DNA of 64,000 bases, taken from the NCBI GenBank assembly GCA_029250825.1, contig JAQXEN010000024.1, positions 1 through 64,000 on the forward strand, written 5' to 3'. The notes under the pieces were generated by a model. The model worked only from the letters and a program-made list of their open reading frames with translations. It searched no databases and was not told where the DNA came from. The position numbers were made by a program, and so were the translations under genes. Below are positions 26,619 through 37,620 of this stretch, one piece after another (the first letter of the stretch is position 1; each line of letters begins with the position of its first letter). The DNA is from Porticoccaceae bacterium. GTDB lineage: Bacteria > Pseudomonadota > Gammaproteobacteria > Pseudomonadales > Porticoccaceae.

Positions 26619-28805
26619 ATGGCTGAAAGATCATTTAAGAAAGAGGTTTTAAAACTTCGCGCAGGTGAGGGAGATCTTTTTCAAGGCGAGGGCATCCTGG
26701 CGATTACCAAAGCTCTGCTGCAGTCAGGTGTGTCTTACGTTGGTGGTTATCAGGGTTCACCCATTTCTCATTTGATGGATGTGCTAAACGACGCCCAAGA
26801 TGTATTGGGCGAGCTGGGTGTGCATTTTGAAGCCAGTGGCAGTGAGGCCACCGCTGCTGCAATGCTCAGCGCATCGATTAACTATCCATTGCGCGGCGCA
26901 GTCACTTGGAAGTCTACGGTGGGCACTAATGTCGCCTCCGATGCCCTGTCCAATCTCGCCTCTTCCGGTGTGGTTGGTGGCGCTATGGTAATTGTCGGCG
27001 AAGACTATGGGGAGGGCTCGAGCATTATGCAGGAGCGCACCTATGCCTTTGCCATGAAAGCACAGATGTGGCTGATGGATCCGCGCCCCAATTTGCCCAG
27101 CATTGTGGATATGATCGAGAAGGGCTTTCAGCTCTCCGAAGCCAGTAACACACCAATTTTTTATATGATGCGGATTCGCGGCTGCCATGTCACCGGCGAG
27201 TTTGTCGCCAAAGACAATCTGGCACCCCAGTTCAGCAATCTCAATCCAGTAACACCCAATCGCGAAGCGGAAAAGATTATTTTGCCGCCCCATGTCTATC
27301 AGCAAGAGCGGGATAAGATCAGTCAACGCTGGCCTGCGGCTATCGACTTTATTCAGCAACATAAGCTCAACGAGTTTTTCCCCGGCAAGCAGGAAGAGTT
27401 GGGCATTATTACCTGTGGCGGCACCTATAACACCATTATTCGCGCCCTCGAGAGACAGGGGCTGGCCGACTGTTTTGGCAATAGCGACATTCCCCTCTAT
27501 GTGATGAATGTGGCCTATCCCATAGTGCCGGATGAGGTGGCTGAATTCTGTCTCGGCAAAAAACATATTTTGCTTATTGAAGAGGGACAGCCTGCCTATA
27601 TAGAGCCGGCGATTCAGAGCCTGCTGCGCAAAAAGGATATTCAAACCCAGGTCTATGGCAAAGACATCTTGCCACAAACTGGCGATGTTACTGGCCAGGT
27701 GTTGCTCACTGGACTGACGCGTTTTATGGAGATCGCCGGACGCTCCAGCACGACTAAAATAAGCAGTCTTGAAGTTGATCAACTGCAGTCACCACTGCAG
27801 GAAGATGATCGCGAAAGCCTTTTGCAAAACGTGCCGCCGAGACCTTCAGGACTCTGCACCGGCTGCCCCGAACGGCCTTTATTCAGTGCGATTAAACAGG
27901 TGCAGGCTGAAATTGGCCCGTTTCATATCAGTTCAGATATCGGCTGCCACTCCTTTGCCACACTGGCGCCCTTTAATCTCGGCAACACGATTATGGGATA
28001 CGGCCTTTCACTGGCCAGTTCATCGAGTATTCGCCATGTGCTGCCCCACAAGTCGATCAGTATTATGGGTGATGGCGGCTTCTGGCATAACGGCCTCAGC
28101 AGCGGTGTCGCCTCTGCGGTATTCAACAATCACGATGGTCTGTTAATTATTATCAACAACGGTTATTCCGCAGCTACCGGGGGCCAAGATATTCCCTCGA
28201 TGGTTGAGCCAAATAATCTGATTGCCACTACCATGGATGCGGAGCGTCTCGAGCGCGACCAGTCACAGTCTATTGAGCGCGCCTGTCGCGGTGCCGGTGT
28301 CGAGTGGCTGCGAACAATTAGCACCTATAGCATCAGTGAGATGAAAGAGACGCTCACCGAAGCCCTGACAACTAAACAGGGCGGTTTAAAGGTGATTATT
28401 GCCGAGGGCGAGTGCATGCTCAATCGCCAGCGCCGGATCAAGCCGCTGATGAAAAAGTCGATTGAGGATGGCAAACGCACACTGCGGGCGCGGTTCTATA
28501 TTGATAGCAAGACCTGCACCGGCGATCATGCCTGTATCCGCATCTCTGGCTGCCCCTCCCTGACGATTAAAGACAATCCCGATCCACTGCGGACAGATCC
28601 GGTCTCTTATGTGGACAATAGCTGTGTCGGCTGCGGCGTCTGTGGTGACAATGTGCACTCTGCAGTGCTCTGCCCGTCTTTCTCTAAGATTGATCTGCTG
28701 TCTAACCCCAACGCGATTGATAGCACTATGTCGCGTATCCGGCGGGCTGTTATAGGCTGGTTTGAGCGCCGTGATCAGCGCCGTGAAATTAGGCAAGCAC
28801 TATGA
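26619..28805 (+). CDS. Indolepyruvate:ferredoxin oxidoreductase alpha-type subunit (TPP and Fe-S)
   Basis: The 728-aa protein has the IorA architecture: an N-terminal 2-oxoacid oxidoreductase domain (QGSPISHLMDVLNDA, then GSEATAAAMLSASINYP), a TPP-binding domain with MGDGGFWHNGLSSGVASAVF followed by the Asn-Asn-Gly of IIINNGYSAATGGQ, and a C-terminal ferredoxin region (about 625-695) with CTGDHACIRISGCP and CVGCGVCGDN...CPSF. IorAB-type enzymes oxidatively decarboxylate aryl pyruvates to aryl-acetyl-CoA, with ferredoxin as acceptor. It starts 7 bp after the cyclase and overlaps the next gene by 4 bases. The first Fe-S motif has wider spacing (C-x5-C-x5-CP) than classical ferredoxins. The substrate is presumed aromatic. 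Confidence 0.85.
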   Translation: MAERSFKKEVLKLRAGEGDLFQGEGILAITKALLQSGVSYVGGYQGSPISHLMDVLNDAQDVLGELGVHFEASGSEATAAAMLSASINYPLRGAVTWKSTVGTNVASDALSNLASSGVVGGAMVIVGEDYGEGSSIMQERTYAFAMKAQMWLMDPRPNLPSIVDMIEKGFQLSEASNTPIFYMMRIRGCHVTGEFVAKDNLAPQFSNLNPVTPNREAEKIILPPHVYQQERDKISQRWPAAIDFIQQHKLNEFFPGKQEELGIITCGGTYNTIIRALERQGLADCFGNSDIPLYVMNVAYPIVPDEVAEFCLGKKHILLIEEGQPAYIEPAIQSLLRKKDIQTQVYGKDILPQTGDVTGQVLLTGLTRFMEIAGRSSTTKISSLEVDQLQSPLQEDDRESLLQNVPPRPSGLCTGCPERPLFSAIKQVQAEIGPFHISSDIGCHSFATLAPFNLGNTIMGYGLSLASSSSIRHVLPHKSISIMGDGGFWHNGLSSGVASAVFNNHDGLLIIINNGYSAATGGQDIPSMVEPNNLIATTMDAERLERDQSQSIERACRGAGVEWLRTISTYSISEMKETLTEALTTKQGGLKVIIAEGECMLNRQRRIKPLMKKSIEDGKRTLRARFYIDSKTCTGDHACIRISGCPSLTIKDNPDPLRTDPVSYVDNSCVGCGVCGDNVHSAVLCPSFSKIDLLSNPNAIDSTMSRIRRAVIGWFERRDQRREIRQAL

Positions 28806-30331
28806 CTGCAGGTTCTGAATTACGCAGCACTAATATTATCGTTACCGCTCTCGGTGGTGAAGGTGGCGGCGTGTTGGCCAACTGGCTGATAGAAGTGGCC
28901 AATGCCAATGACTGGACGGTTCAGAGCACCTCCCTTGCGGGCGTTGCCCAGCGCACCGGCGCGACAATTTATTATTTGGAGATTTTCCCCAGAGCTGACA
29001 TAAAAGACAGTCCGCCGATTATGTCACTGTCTCCCACTCAGGGTGATATTGATATCGCTATCAGCTCCGAAATCGCCGAAGCGGGCCGTATGCTCCAGCG
29101 CGGTTTTGTCACCCCCGATCGCACCACGGTTATCAGCTCTAGTCACCGGGTCTATGCCATCGATGAGAAGACTGAGATTGCCGATGGCACTATGCAAGCT
29201 GAGACAATATTGGATATCGCCAATCGCTACTCCAAGCATTTTGTGCACTACGACATGCAGGATATTGCCCAACGCAATAATTCAGTGATTAGTTCAGTTC
29301 TGTTTGGCGCACTGGCCGGTTCCGGCGCTCTGCCCTTTGGCAGAGAGAGCTATGAGGAAGTTATTCGACAGACAGGTAAGGCCGTGGCGACCAATCTCGC
29401 CGCCTTTGACGACAGTTATGAGATTGCTCAAAACACAACTAATCCCGTTGCCCACTACCAACCAGTGACGGGTGACGCTGAGTCACAGACTAGAGGTTTT
29501 AGCTTACCTGAAGCAACTACAATTCAGGGTCAAAAGTTACTCGCCCGATTGGCCGCTGATTTTCCCTCAGCAACTCATGAGATTGTCTACGAGGGCGTGA
29601 GAAAAGCGTTGGAATATCAGGACTTTGACTATGCAGCCTATTACTTGGATCAAGTCGCGAGCATTGTTGCAGTGGACACCGTAGACGAGAAGTTTGAATT
29701 GAGTAATACCACTGCTCGATACCTGGCCCTGTGGATGTGTTTCGAAGATATTCCCCGGGTTGCGCAGTTAAAGATCCGCCATCAGCGGATGCAGGAAATT
29801 CGTCAGGAAGTAAAAGCGCAAGATCAGCAGATTATCTATGTCACGGAATATTTTCGCCCGCGACCTGAAGAGATCTGTGCGATTTTACCGGCGCCATTGG
29901 GCAGAGCTATTATTGGCAGCAGTCTTGGACGCCGGGCTTTAGGTCTTGTATCCGGGGCCAAAAAACTGAAAACCAATACTCTGGCGATCTATTTTGCTCT
30001 GCGCTTCTTGGCCATGCTGAGACGCTTTAGACGCTCTAGCCTCGGCTATCAGCATGAGCACAGCATGATCAATAACTGGCTCGCTGCAATACGCTTGTCC
30101 GCCAGTTCAGATAGGACTTTGGCTGTAGAAATTGCGGAGTGTGGCAGAATCGTTAAGGGTTATGGCAGCACTCGGGAGCGTACAAGCGAACAAAATATTG
30201 CCATTGTCAGTGCCTATAACGACCACCCACAGCTGCTTGCAGAGGATATTAAAACACTTCGCAACGCGGCTCTTGCGGATGATTCAAATACCGCTTTTAA
30301 CCAAAAGATCAGCGCCCTGACGACTGCCTGA
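28802..30331 (+). CDS. Indolepyruvate oxidoreductase beta-type subunit with long C-terminal extension
   Basis: The 509-aa protein begins with the pyruvate/ketoisovalerate oxidoreductase gamma-type domain (VTALGGEGGGVLANWLIEVA, then SLAGVAQRTGATIYYLEIFP, residues about 10-200), the partner of the TPP subunit upstream. The remaining 300 residues or so form a helical extension (HEIVYEGVRKALEYQDFDYA, VRVW-free, rich in Arg) of the DUF6537 type found fused in indolepyruvate:ferredoxin oxidoreductase families. Its function is not known to me. The ATGA overlap with the upstream gene indicates tight coupling and equal amounts. A strong terminator follows 27 bp after the stop. Confidence 0.82.
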   Translation: MTAGSELRSTNIIVTALGGEGGGVLANWLIEVANANDWTVQSTSLAGVAQRTGATIYYLEIFPRADIKDSPPIMSLSPTQGDIDIAISSEIAEAGRMLQRGFVTPDRTTVISSSHRVYAIDEKTEIADGTMQAETILDIANRYSKHFVHYDMQDIAQRNNSVISSVLFGALAGSGALPFGRESYEEVIRQTGKAVATNLAAFDDSYEIAQNTTNPVAHYQPVTGDAESQTRGFSLPEATTIQGQKLLARLAADFPSATHEIVYEGVRKALEYQDFDYAAYYLDQVASIVAVDTVDEKFELSNTTARYLALWMCFEDIPRVAQLKIRHQRMQEIRQEVKAQDQQIIYVTEYFRPRPEEICAILPAPLGRAIIGSSLGRRALGLVSGAKKLKTNTLAIYFALRFLAMLRRFRRSSLGYQHEHSMINNWLAAIRLSASSDRTLAVEIAECGRIVKGYGSTRERTSEQNIAIVSAYNDHPQLLAEDIKTLRNAALADDSNTAFNQKISALTTA

Positions 30332-30357
30332 TAAACCGCTAATTAATAGACAGATGC

Positions 30358-30389
30358 AAAAAGGCCTAAACAATTGTTTAGGCCTTTTT
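30358..30389. terminator. Perfect 32-bp palindromic bidirectional terminator
   Basis: AAAAAGGCCTAAACAA and its exact complement TTGTTTAGGCCTTTTT form one uninterrupted palindrome with A- and T-tracts at the ends. It lies between the convergent oxidoreductase and glutaryl-CoA dehydrogenase genes and should stop transcription from both sides. Confidence 0.9.
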
Positions 30390-30419
30390 GATGGAATCCA
30401 AATACTCTCTCTAGCGCAT

Positions 30420-31604
30420 TTAAAACGCTGCAAGACCGGTCTGGCCGCGACCCAGAATCAAGCCGTGAATATCATGGGTTCCCTCATAGGTATTGACGGT
30501 TTCAAGATTCACCATATGCCGCATTACCGGGTACTCATCCGAGATACCATTGCCACCGAGCATATCCCGCGCCTTGCGCGCGATCTCTAGCGACTTGCCA
30601 CAGGAATTACGCTTAATTAACGAGATCAGTTCCGGGGCTATATTATTTTCATCCATCAACTGTCCAGCGCGGAAACAGCCCTGCAAGGCAAGGCTAATAT
30701 CTGTTTGCATATCCGCCAGCTTTAGCTGGATCAGCTGGGTCGCCGCCAACGGTCGATTGAATTGTTTGCGCTCCATAGTGTAGGTTCTGGCTGCATGCCA
30801 GCAGGCTTCAGCAGCACCCAGTGATCCCCAAGCAATACCGTATCGGGCATTGTTGAGGCAGCTAAAGGGACCTTTTAAACCCTTCACATTGGGCAGCAAC
30901 TGCTCTTCGGCAACAAACACGTCTTCCATTACTATCTGGCCGGTGGTCGATGCGCGCAACGACAGCTTGCCTTCAATTTTCGGTGCACTGAGTCCGGGCA
31001 TGCCCTTCTCAAGAATAAATCCGCGAATTTCACCGTCGTCGGTTTTCGCCCAAACCACAAAGACATCGGCAAAGGGGCTGTTGGAAATCCACATCTTGGC
31101 GCCATTCATCATATAGCCGCCATCGACACTGCGGGCGCGAGTGACCATGCCACCGGGATCGGAACCATGATCTGGTTCGGTTAGACCAAAGCAGCCGATA
31201 AACTCGCCAGTTGCCAGCTTGGGCAGATACTTTTCACGCTGAGCTTCATTGCCAAAGGCGTATATCGGATACATCACCAGTGACGACTGCACACTCATCA
31301 TGGAGCGGTATCCAGAATCAACACGCTCCACCTCTCTAGCGACTAAGCCATAGCTAATGTAATCCATACCCGCGCAGCCGTAACCTTGAATGGTGAGCCC
31401 TAAAAGGCCCATCTCGCCCATCTCACGGAATATACTCGGATCACTGGTTTCATTTTGAAAGGCATCGCGAACCTTGGGCTGTAAACGCTCTTGCGCATAC
31501 TGGCGAGTAGAGTCGCGAACCATTCTCTGCTCATCGGATAATTGTTGTTCAAGAAGAAATGGATCTTCCCAAATCAGGCGCTGCCAAGATTTATTGTTGC
31601 CCAT
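30420..31604 (-). CDS. gcdH: Glutaryl-CoA dehydrogenase
   Basis: The 394-aa acyl-CoA dehydrogenase of the glutaryl-CoA dehydrogenase type converts glutaryl-CoA to crotonyl-CoA and CO2, with ETF as acceptor. Diagnostic segments: [15 protein letters not shown] with the Arg that binds the glutaryl carboxylate, [26 protein letters not shown], and [15 protein letters not shown] with the catalytic Glu. It has GGAG about 10 bases before the ATG. A perfect 30-bp palindrome containing the regulon's operator sequence lies 48 bp upstream. The gene is therefore probably induced with the cluster, and glutaryl-CoA is a likely late intermediate of the pathway. It also serves lysine breakdown in many bacteria. 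Confidence 0.93.
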   Translation of the reverse strand: MGNNKSWQRLIWEDPFLLEQQLSDEQRMVRDSTRQYAQERLQPKVRDAFQNETSDPSIFREMGEMGLLGLTIQGYGCAGMDYISYGLVAREVERVDSGYRSMMSVQSSLVMYPIYAFGNEAQREKYLPKLATGEFIGCFGLTEPDHGSDPGGMVTRARSVDGGYMMNGAKMWISNSPFADVFVVWAKTDDGEIRGFILEKGMPGLSAPKIEGKLSLRASTTGQIVMEDVFVAEEQLLPNVKGLKGPFSCLNNARYGIAWGSLGAAEACWHAARTYTMERKQFNRPLAATQLIQLKLADMQTDISLALQGCFRAGQLMDENNIAPELISLIKRNSCGKSLEIARKARDMLGGNGISDEYPVMRHMVNLETVNTYEGTHDIHGLILGRGQTGLAAF

Positions 31605-32107
31605 TGAAACTGCTCCAAAAGAGTTTTTTGCTGGTAGGCGTACAGAATAGCAAAAACTATTTTAAATTTAAAATAGTTTTTGCTAAAACTCAGGCTAATT
31701 AGGCTATGTCGTAGATTAATCCAGCTATGCCGGTCCCTGATTATTGTTACGTTTACTAGAAAGTCAGAGATTTGTAGCTTGCCGTCTTTTTCCACGAGCT
31801 GAATATCTTCGGCGTGAATTGAGGTAGTGTCTGCTCCGGTATCAATGCGAGATTCAATCCACAGGCCCGCCGGCTGGATCTTTGCCCACTCCACTGCACC
31901 AACAATAGGCAGGTGTAACTTCCCCGCTCGGGTGGCTTGCGGTGGTGGTTCGGGAGTAACGACTCGGGTGACAATACGCTCAATCACCTCAGGTTCTGGG
32001 CAGCTCTGAGGTTCAAGGGCTGGTACAACCTCCGCTGGCACCGGACATTCGGTGGGTTCAGTCAACTGAGGAAGCAGCGCGCAGCTAGATAGCAAGTAGC
32101 TGGCCAT
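31574..32107 (-). pseudogene. Truncated lipoprotein with retropepsin-like (Zn_protease PF05618-type) domain
   Basis: The frame starts with a lipoprotein-type signal ending in LLSSC, has a Pro/Glu-rich linker, and then the beginning of an ATP-dependent-zinc-protease-type (retropepsin-like) domain: LPIVGAVEWAKIQPAG, IESRIDTGADTTSIHA with the Asp-Thr-Gly motif, and a short ENFV-like strand. The domain normally runs on for about 80-90 residues, but here family resemblance stops after DGKLQISDF. The remaining 60 residues or so are unlike the family and read through the gcdH operator and the gcdH start. The 3' end seems to have been replaced by the gcdH unit. The frame itself is open, so a short lipoprotein could still be made. 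It may start a little upstream. Confidence 0.65.
31652..31681. promoter_or_regulatory. Predicted MarR operator D: perfect 30-bp palindrome upstream of gcdH
   Basis: The halves AAAAACTATTTTAAA (31652-31666) and TTTAAAATAGTTTTT (31667-31681) are exact complements. The core at 31658-31675, TATTTTAA-AT-TTAAAATA, is identical in half-sites to operators A and C. It lies 48 bp before the gcdH start and inside the 3' part of the degraded retropepsin-like frame. Confidence 0.75.
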
Positions 32108-32312
32108 TAGGCTGAGAAGTGGCCGGTGTCCGTTCGTAGGGCCTTGCTCGCGGTGAGATTCCGCGACGGAAATTCAACGTACTGTAACGTTTTAAGCCTG
32201 ATCATCAGTCAATCTCCCACTATCCGCTGCCGGTGTCGCTATCTACAACTCAGTTAAGATAGCACAGGCTGCAGCGACGCGGGTTAGTGGGTCGAGATCA
32301 AGCGCTACCTCA

Positions 32313-33227
32313 TTAAGGTAGGTCGTCTACTAACTCCCCTTCGACCGGCTCCAGCAGATCTTCACGGTCAACTCTGAGAGCGAGCATAACCGTAGCGGCA
32401 ACATAGATTGAAGAATAGGTACCAATGCCGACTCCGACCATCAGCGCCACAGCGAAGTTATGAATCAACTCACCGCCAATAAAGTACAGTGCCAACAACA
32501 CCAGCATGGTGGTCACCGAGGTATTAATGGTGCGCCACAGAGTCTGTGAGAGTGACTCATTAATCACCTCCACAGGAGTCGCTTTGCGAATCTTGCGGAA
32601 ATTTTCCCGGATTCGATCCGATACAACAATGGTGTCATTGAGTGAATAACCGACCACCGCCAATATCGCGGCCAATACTGTGAGATCAAATTCAAGCCCC
32701 ACAATAGAGAAGAATCCCAGTGTAATGACCACATCGTGAGCCAGTGCCAGCACCGCGCCGATGGAGAATTTCAACTGGAAGCGAATCGCCACGTAAAGCA
32801 TTACTACGGCCAGAGCCGTGAGCATGCCGAGACCGCCATCTTCACGAAGTTCTTCACCAATCTGTGGACCAACGAAATCGACACGGCGCAACTCAACCGC
32901 CTCGCTACCGTCTTCTAGAACAGCGTACACTTTCTCAGATAGTCCCTGCTCTGGCGCTCCCTGCAAGCGAATCAGAACATCGGTCTCAGAACCGTACTGA
33001 ATCACCACTGGACCTTCGAAGCCCGCGATTTCAAGTTGCTGACGAATGGCCCCAACATCTGCTGGCTGTTCATAGCCCACTTCGATCTGCGTGCCACCGG
33101 AAAAATCTAAACCCAACACCAACCCTTTGGTGGAGAGGGACGCGACCGAGGCGATCAGCAACAGAGCAGAAAAGATCGCCGCAATCTTACGCAGCCCCAT
33201 GAAGTTATACACTTTCAAGTCAGTCAT
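32313..33227 (-). CDS. secF: SecF, Sec translocase accessory subunit
   Basis: The 304-aa inner-membrane RND-type protein works with SecD to drive late steps of Sec-dependent export using proton motive force. It has a first transmembrane helix near residues 10-30, GLVLGLDFSGGTQIEV (the SecF DFSGG motif), a periplasmic domain, and a five-helix C-terminal bundle with VGYSLNDTIVVSDRIREN. The start at 33227 has AGGAAGAAG about 4-6 bases upstream and matches family length. It begins 10 bp after the secD stop, so the two genes form an operon. Confidence 0.96.
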   Translation of the reverse strand: MTDLKVYNFMGLRKIAAIFSALLLIASVASLSTKGLVLGLDFSGGTQIEVGYEQPADVGAIRQQLEIAGFEGPVVIQYGSETDVLIRLQGAPEQGLSEKVYAVLEDGSEAVELRRVDFVGPQIGEELREDGGLGMLTALAVVMLYVAIRFQLKFSIGAVLALAHDVVITLGFFSIVGLEFDLTVLAAILAVVGYSLNDTIVVSDRIRENFRKIRKATPVEVINESLSQTLWRTINTSVTTMLVLLALYFIGGELIHNFAVALMVGVGIGTYSSIYVAATVMLALRVDREDLLEPVEGELVDDLP

Positions 33228-33237
33228 AATCTTCTTC

Positions 33238-35082
33238 CTAAATCCACAGGGTTTTGATTTTGCGGCCACCGACAACCAGATTTACCAGTCCTCTGGTCAT
33301 CACAATAGAGGTAAACATCGAGGTCAAAATACCGATTGACAGGGTCACAGCAAAACCTTGGACTGGACCGGAACCGATTAAAAATAGGATCAGAGCAACA
33401 ATTAATGTAGTGATATTGGCATCGAGAATCGATACAAAGGCGCGGTCATATCCGGCGCTGATCGAGCCCTGAATCGAGGCCCCAGCCGCAAGCTCCTCGC
33501 GAATCCGCGAGAAAATCAACACATTGGCATCCACCGCCATACCCACGGTCAAAACAATACCGGCAATTCCCGGCAGGGTCAGAGTCGCCCCGAGCAGTGA
33601 CATAAAGGCCACCAGCAACACCAGATTCATCGCTAGCGCGATGTTGGCAAAGACACCAAAACCGCGGTAGACAACCAGCATAAACAGCAACACTAGGGCC
33701 ATACCAACAGTGACGGACTTGACCCCCAGCTTAATATTATCGGCACCCAGTGAGGGTCCAATAGTGCGTTCTTCAACAATGTACATGGGCGCAGCCAATG
33801 CACCGGCGCGCAGTAACAGCGCCAGCTCTGACGATTCACGCTGCTCGAGACCGGTAATTCTAAACTGCTTACCGAGCTGAGCCTGAACTGTGGCCAAACT
33901 GATAATGCTTTCTTCAACAAAGGGTACCGGCGTCAGCACCAGCTCACCGTTGTCATCGATAGATTTTTCCAATCGGGTTTTAAACTCAATAAACAAAACC
34001 CCGAGGCGACGCCCAATATTGTCTCTGGTGGCATAACCCATCTGCCAACCACCCTTTGCATCGAGGGTAATATTGACCTGGGGACGACCGTTCTCATCAA
34101 AGCTAGCGCGGGCATCGGTGACATTCTCACCGGTAATCACCGCCTTGCTCTCCAGCCGGGCATCCGGACCCTGACCGCTTGGATTGCGGAAATCAAACAC
34201 CTCGCCAACGCGGCCACTGGCCTCGAGGCGGAACTCCAAGTTGGCAGTCTTGCCGATAATACGCTTGGCTTCAGCGGTGTCCTGAACACCTGGCAGTTCA
34301 ACAACGATACGGTTTTTGCCCTGACGGGACACCAGAGGCTCAGACACACCCAGCTCATTGACGCGATTGCGCAGTGAGGTAAGGTTTTGCTTGATTGCGT
34401 TATCTTCGATTTCACGGCTGGCGAGTTCACTCAGCTTGAGTACCAGGGATAGAGGATTTTGACCCGGCTGAGACTGGGGCTGGAGATCTCTCAGATTGGT
34501 TCGAATTAAGGTCTTGGCACGAGCCACTTCGGCTTCATCGCGAAACTGGCCAACAATCAGACCATTGCTCAGTTCAAAGCTGCGATAGCGAATACGCTCT
34601 TCCCGCAGCGCCGTCTTAACATCTTCGAGATCGCTTTCAAGGCGAGTAGTCAGGGCTGAATCCAGATCAACCTCGAGCAAAAAGTGCACACCACCACTGA
34701 GATCGAGACCCAGCTTCATCGGCTGGCCACCCATGTCACTCAACCAGCTTGGCGTGGTCGGGGCCAAGTTTAAGGCAACAATATAGTCTCCACCCATGGT
34801 CGCCTGAATCACTTCTTTGGCCCGCAACTGGCGCTTTATGTCCTTTAATCTGACCAATAACGCTTCGCCATCGGACTCACCGGCAAAGTGGGCAATACCC
34901 GCTTCATCTAAGGCTTGCTCAACCTTCTCCAACACTGCGGCATCGATCTGCATAGCACCACTCTGCCCCGACAGCTGAATCGCTGGATCCGGCGGATAGA
35001 GATTTGGCGCGGCGAAAACAAAACCGAAGGTGACAACCAAAAGGATTGTTATATTCTTCCACAGGGGAAACTTGTTAGGCAT
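33238..35082 (-). CDS. secD: SecD, Sec translocase accessory subunit
   Basis: The 614-aa inner-membrane protein has a first helix near residues 7-26, the SecD motif LGLDLSGGVHFLLEVD, a large periplasmic P1 domain (with RNRVNELGVSEPLV and VELPGVQDTAEA) and the C-terminal six-helix RND bundle (GMAVDANVLIFSRIREEL). It pairs with SecF. The ATG at 35082 is used because the upstream in-frame start at 35097 would be a TTG and gives an atypical N terminus. Only 98 bp separate it from tgt on the same strand; the yajC gene that usually lies between tgt and secD is absent. Confidence 0.96.
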   Translation of the reverse strand: MPNKFPLWKNITILLVVTFGFVFAAPNLYPPDPAIQLSGQSGAMQIDAAVLEKVEQALDEAGIAHFAGESDGEALLVRLKDIKRQLRAKEVIQATMGGDYIVALNLAPTTPSWLSDMGGQPMKLGLDLSGGVHFLLEVDLDSALTTRLESDLEDVKTALREERIRYRSFELSNGLIVGQFRDEAEVARAKTLIRTNLRDLQPQSQPGQNPLSLVLKLSELASREIEDNAIKQNLTSLRNRVNELGVSEPLVSRQGKNRIVVELPGVQDTAEAKRIIGKTANLEFRLEASGRVGEVFDFRNPSGQGPDARLESKAVITGENVTDARASFDENGRPQVNITLDAKGGWQMGYATRDNIGRRLGVLFIEFKTRLEKSIDDNGELVLTPVPFVEESIISLATVQAQLGKQFRITGLEQRESSELALLLRAGALAAPMYIVEERTIGPSLGADNIKLGVKSVTVGMALVLLFMLVVYRGFGVFANIALAMNLVLLVAFMSLLGATLTLPGIAGIVLTVGMAVDANVLIFSRIREELAAGASIQGSISAGYDRAFVSILDANITTLIVALILFLIGSGPVQGFAVTLSIGILTSMFTSIVMTRGLVNLVVGGRKIKTLWI

Positions 35083-35180
35083 GGTCAGACATTCCAATAA
35101 ATTCAGCGGCGCATTATAGCGGCATTAGCATTATAGTTGGGGGCACAATTGACGATTTAAACCCCAGAGAGGTTCTCAGC

Positions 35181-37402
<2,222 letters not shown>

Positions 37403-37529
37403 AAATATCGGGGCAAAAGCCAGTTGTTGATGATTGATTTGTACCAGCCGGCAAGGGTATAGAAAACGGCGCCAAAGGCCAAACTCTTTCACCGCGAAAC
37501 ATTTAATCGCAGAAGCCTCATATCTGCGG

Positions 37530-37557
37530 TTGACCGCCTGTTGATCACTGCTATAAT
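37530..37557 (+). promoter_or_regulatory. Consensus sigma-70 promoter of tRNA-Leu
   Basis: TTGACC (37530-37535) and TATAAT (37552-37557) are separated by 16 bases, followed by the GC-rich discriminator CGCCGCCC typical of stable-RNA promoters. The tRNA begins 63 bp after the -10 box. Confidence 0.8.
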
Positions 37558-37620
37558 CGCCGCCCTTTCGCCGGATATCTCGGCAGGGGGAAGAGAGCGA
37601 TCTCTTTAAACTATCGGAAT

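Noticed and set aside
26784-27782. 332-codon open frame antisense to the indolepyruvate oxidoreductase alpha gene
   Set aside because: It lies fully opposite a strongly supported gene, has no ribosome site and no recognisable domain, and is explained by codon bias of the sense gene.
30420-31604. General short-chain acyl-CoA dehydrogenase assignment
   Set aside because: The GYRSMMSVQ and [15 protein letters not shown] motifs are specific to glutaryl-CoA dehydrogenase.
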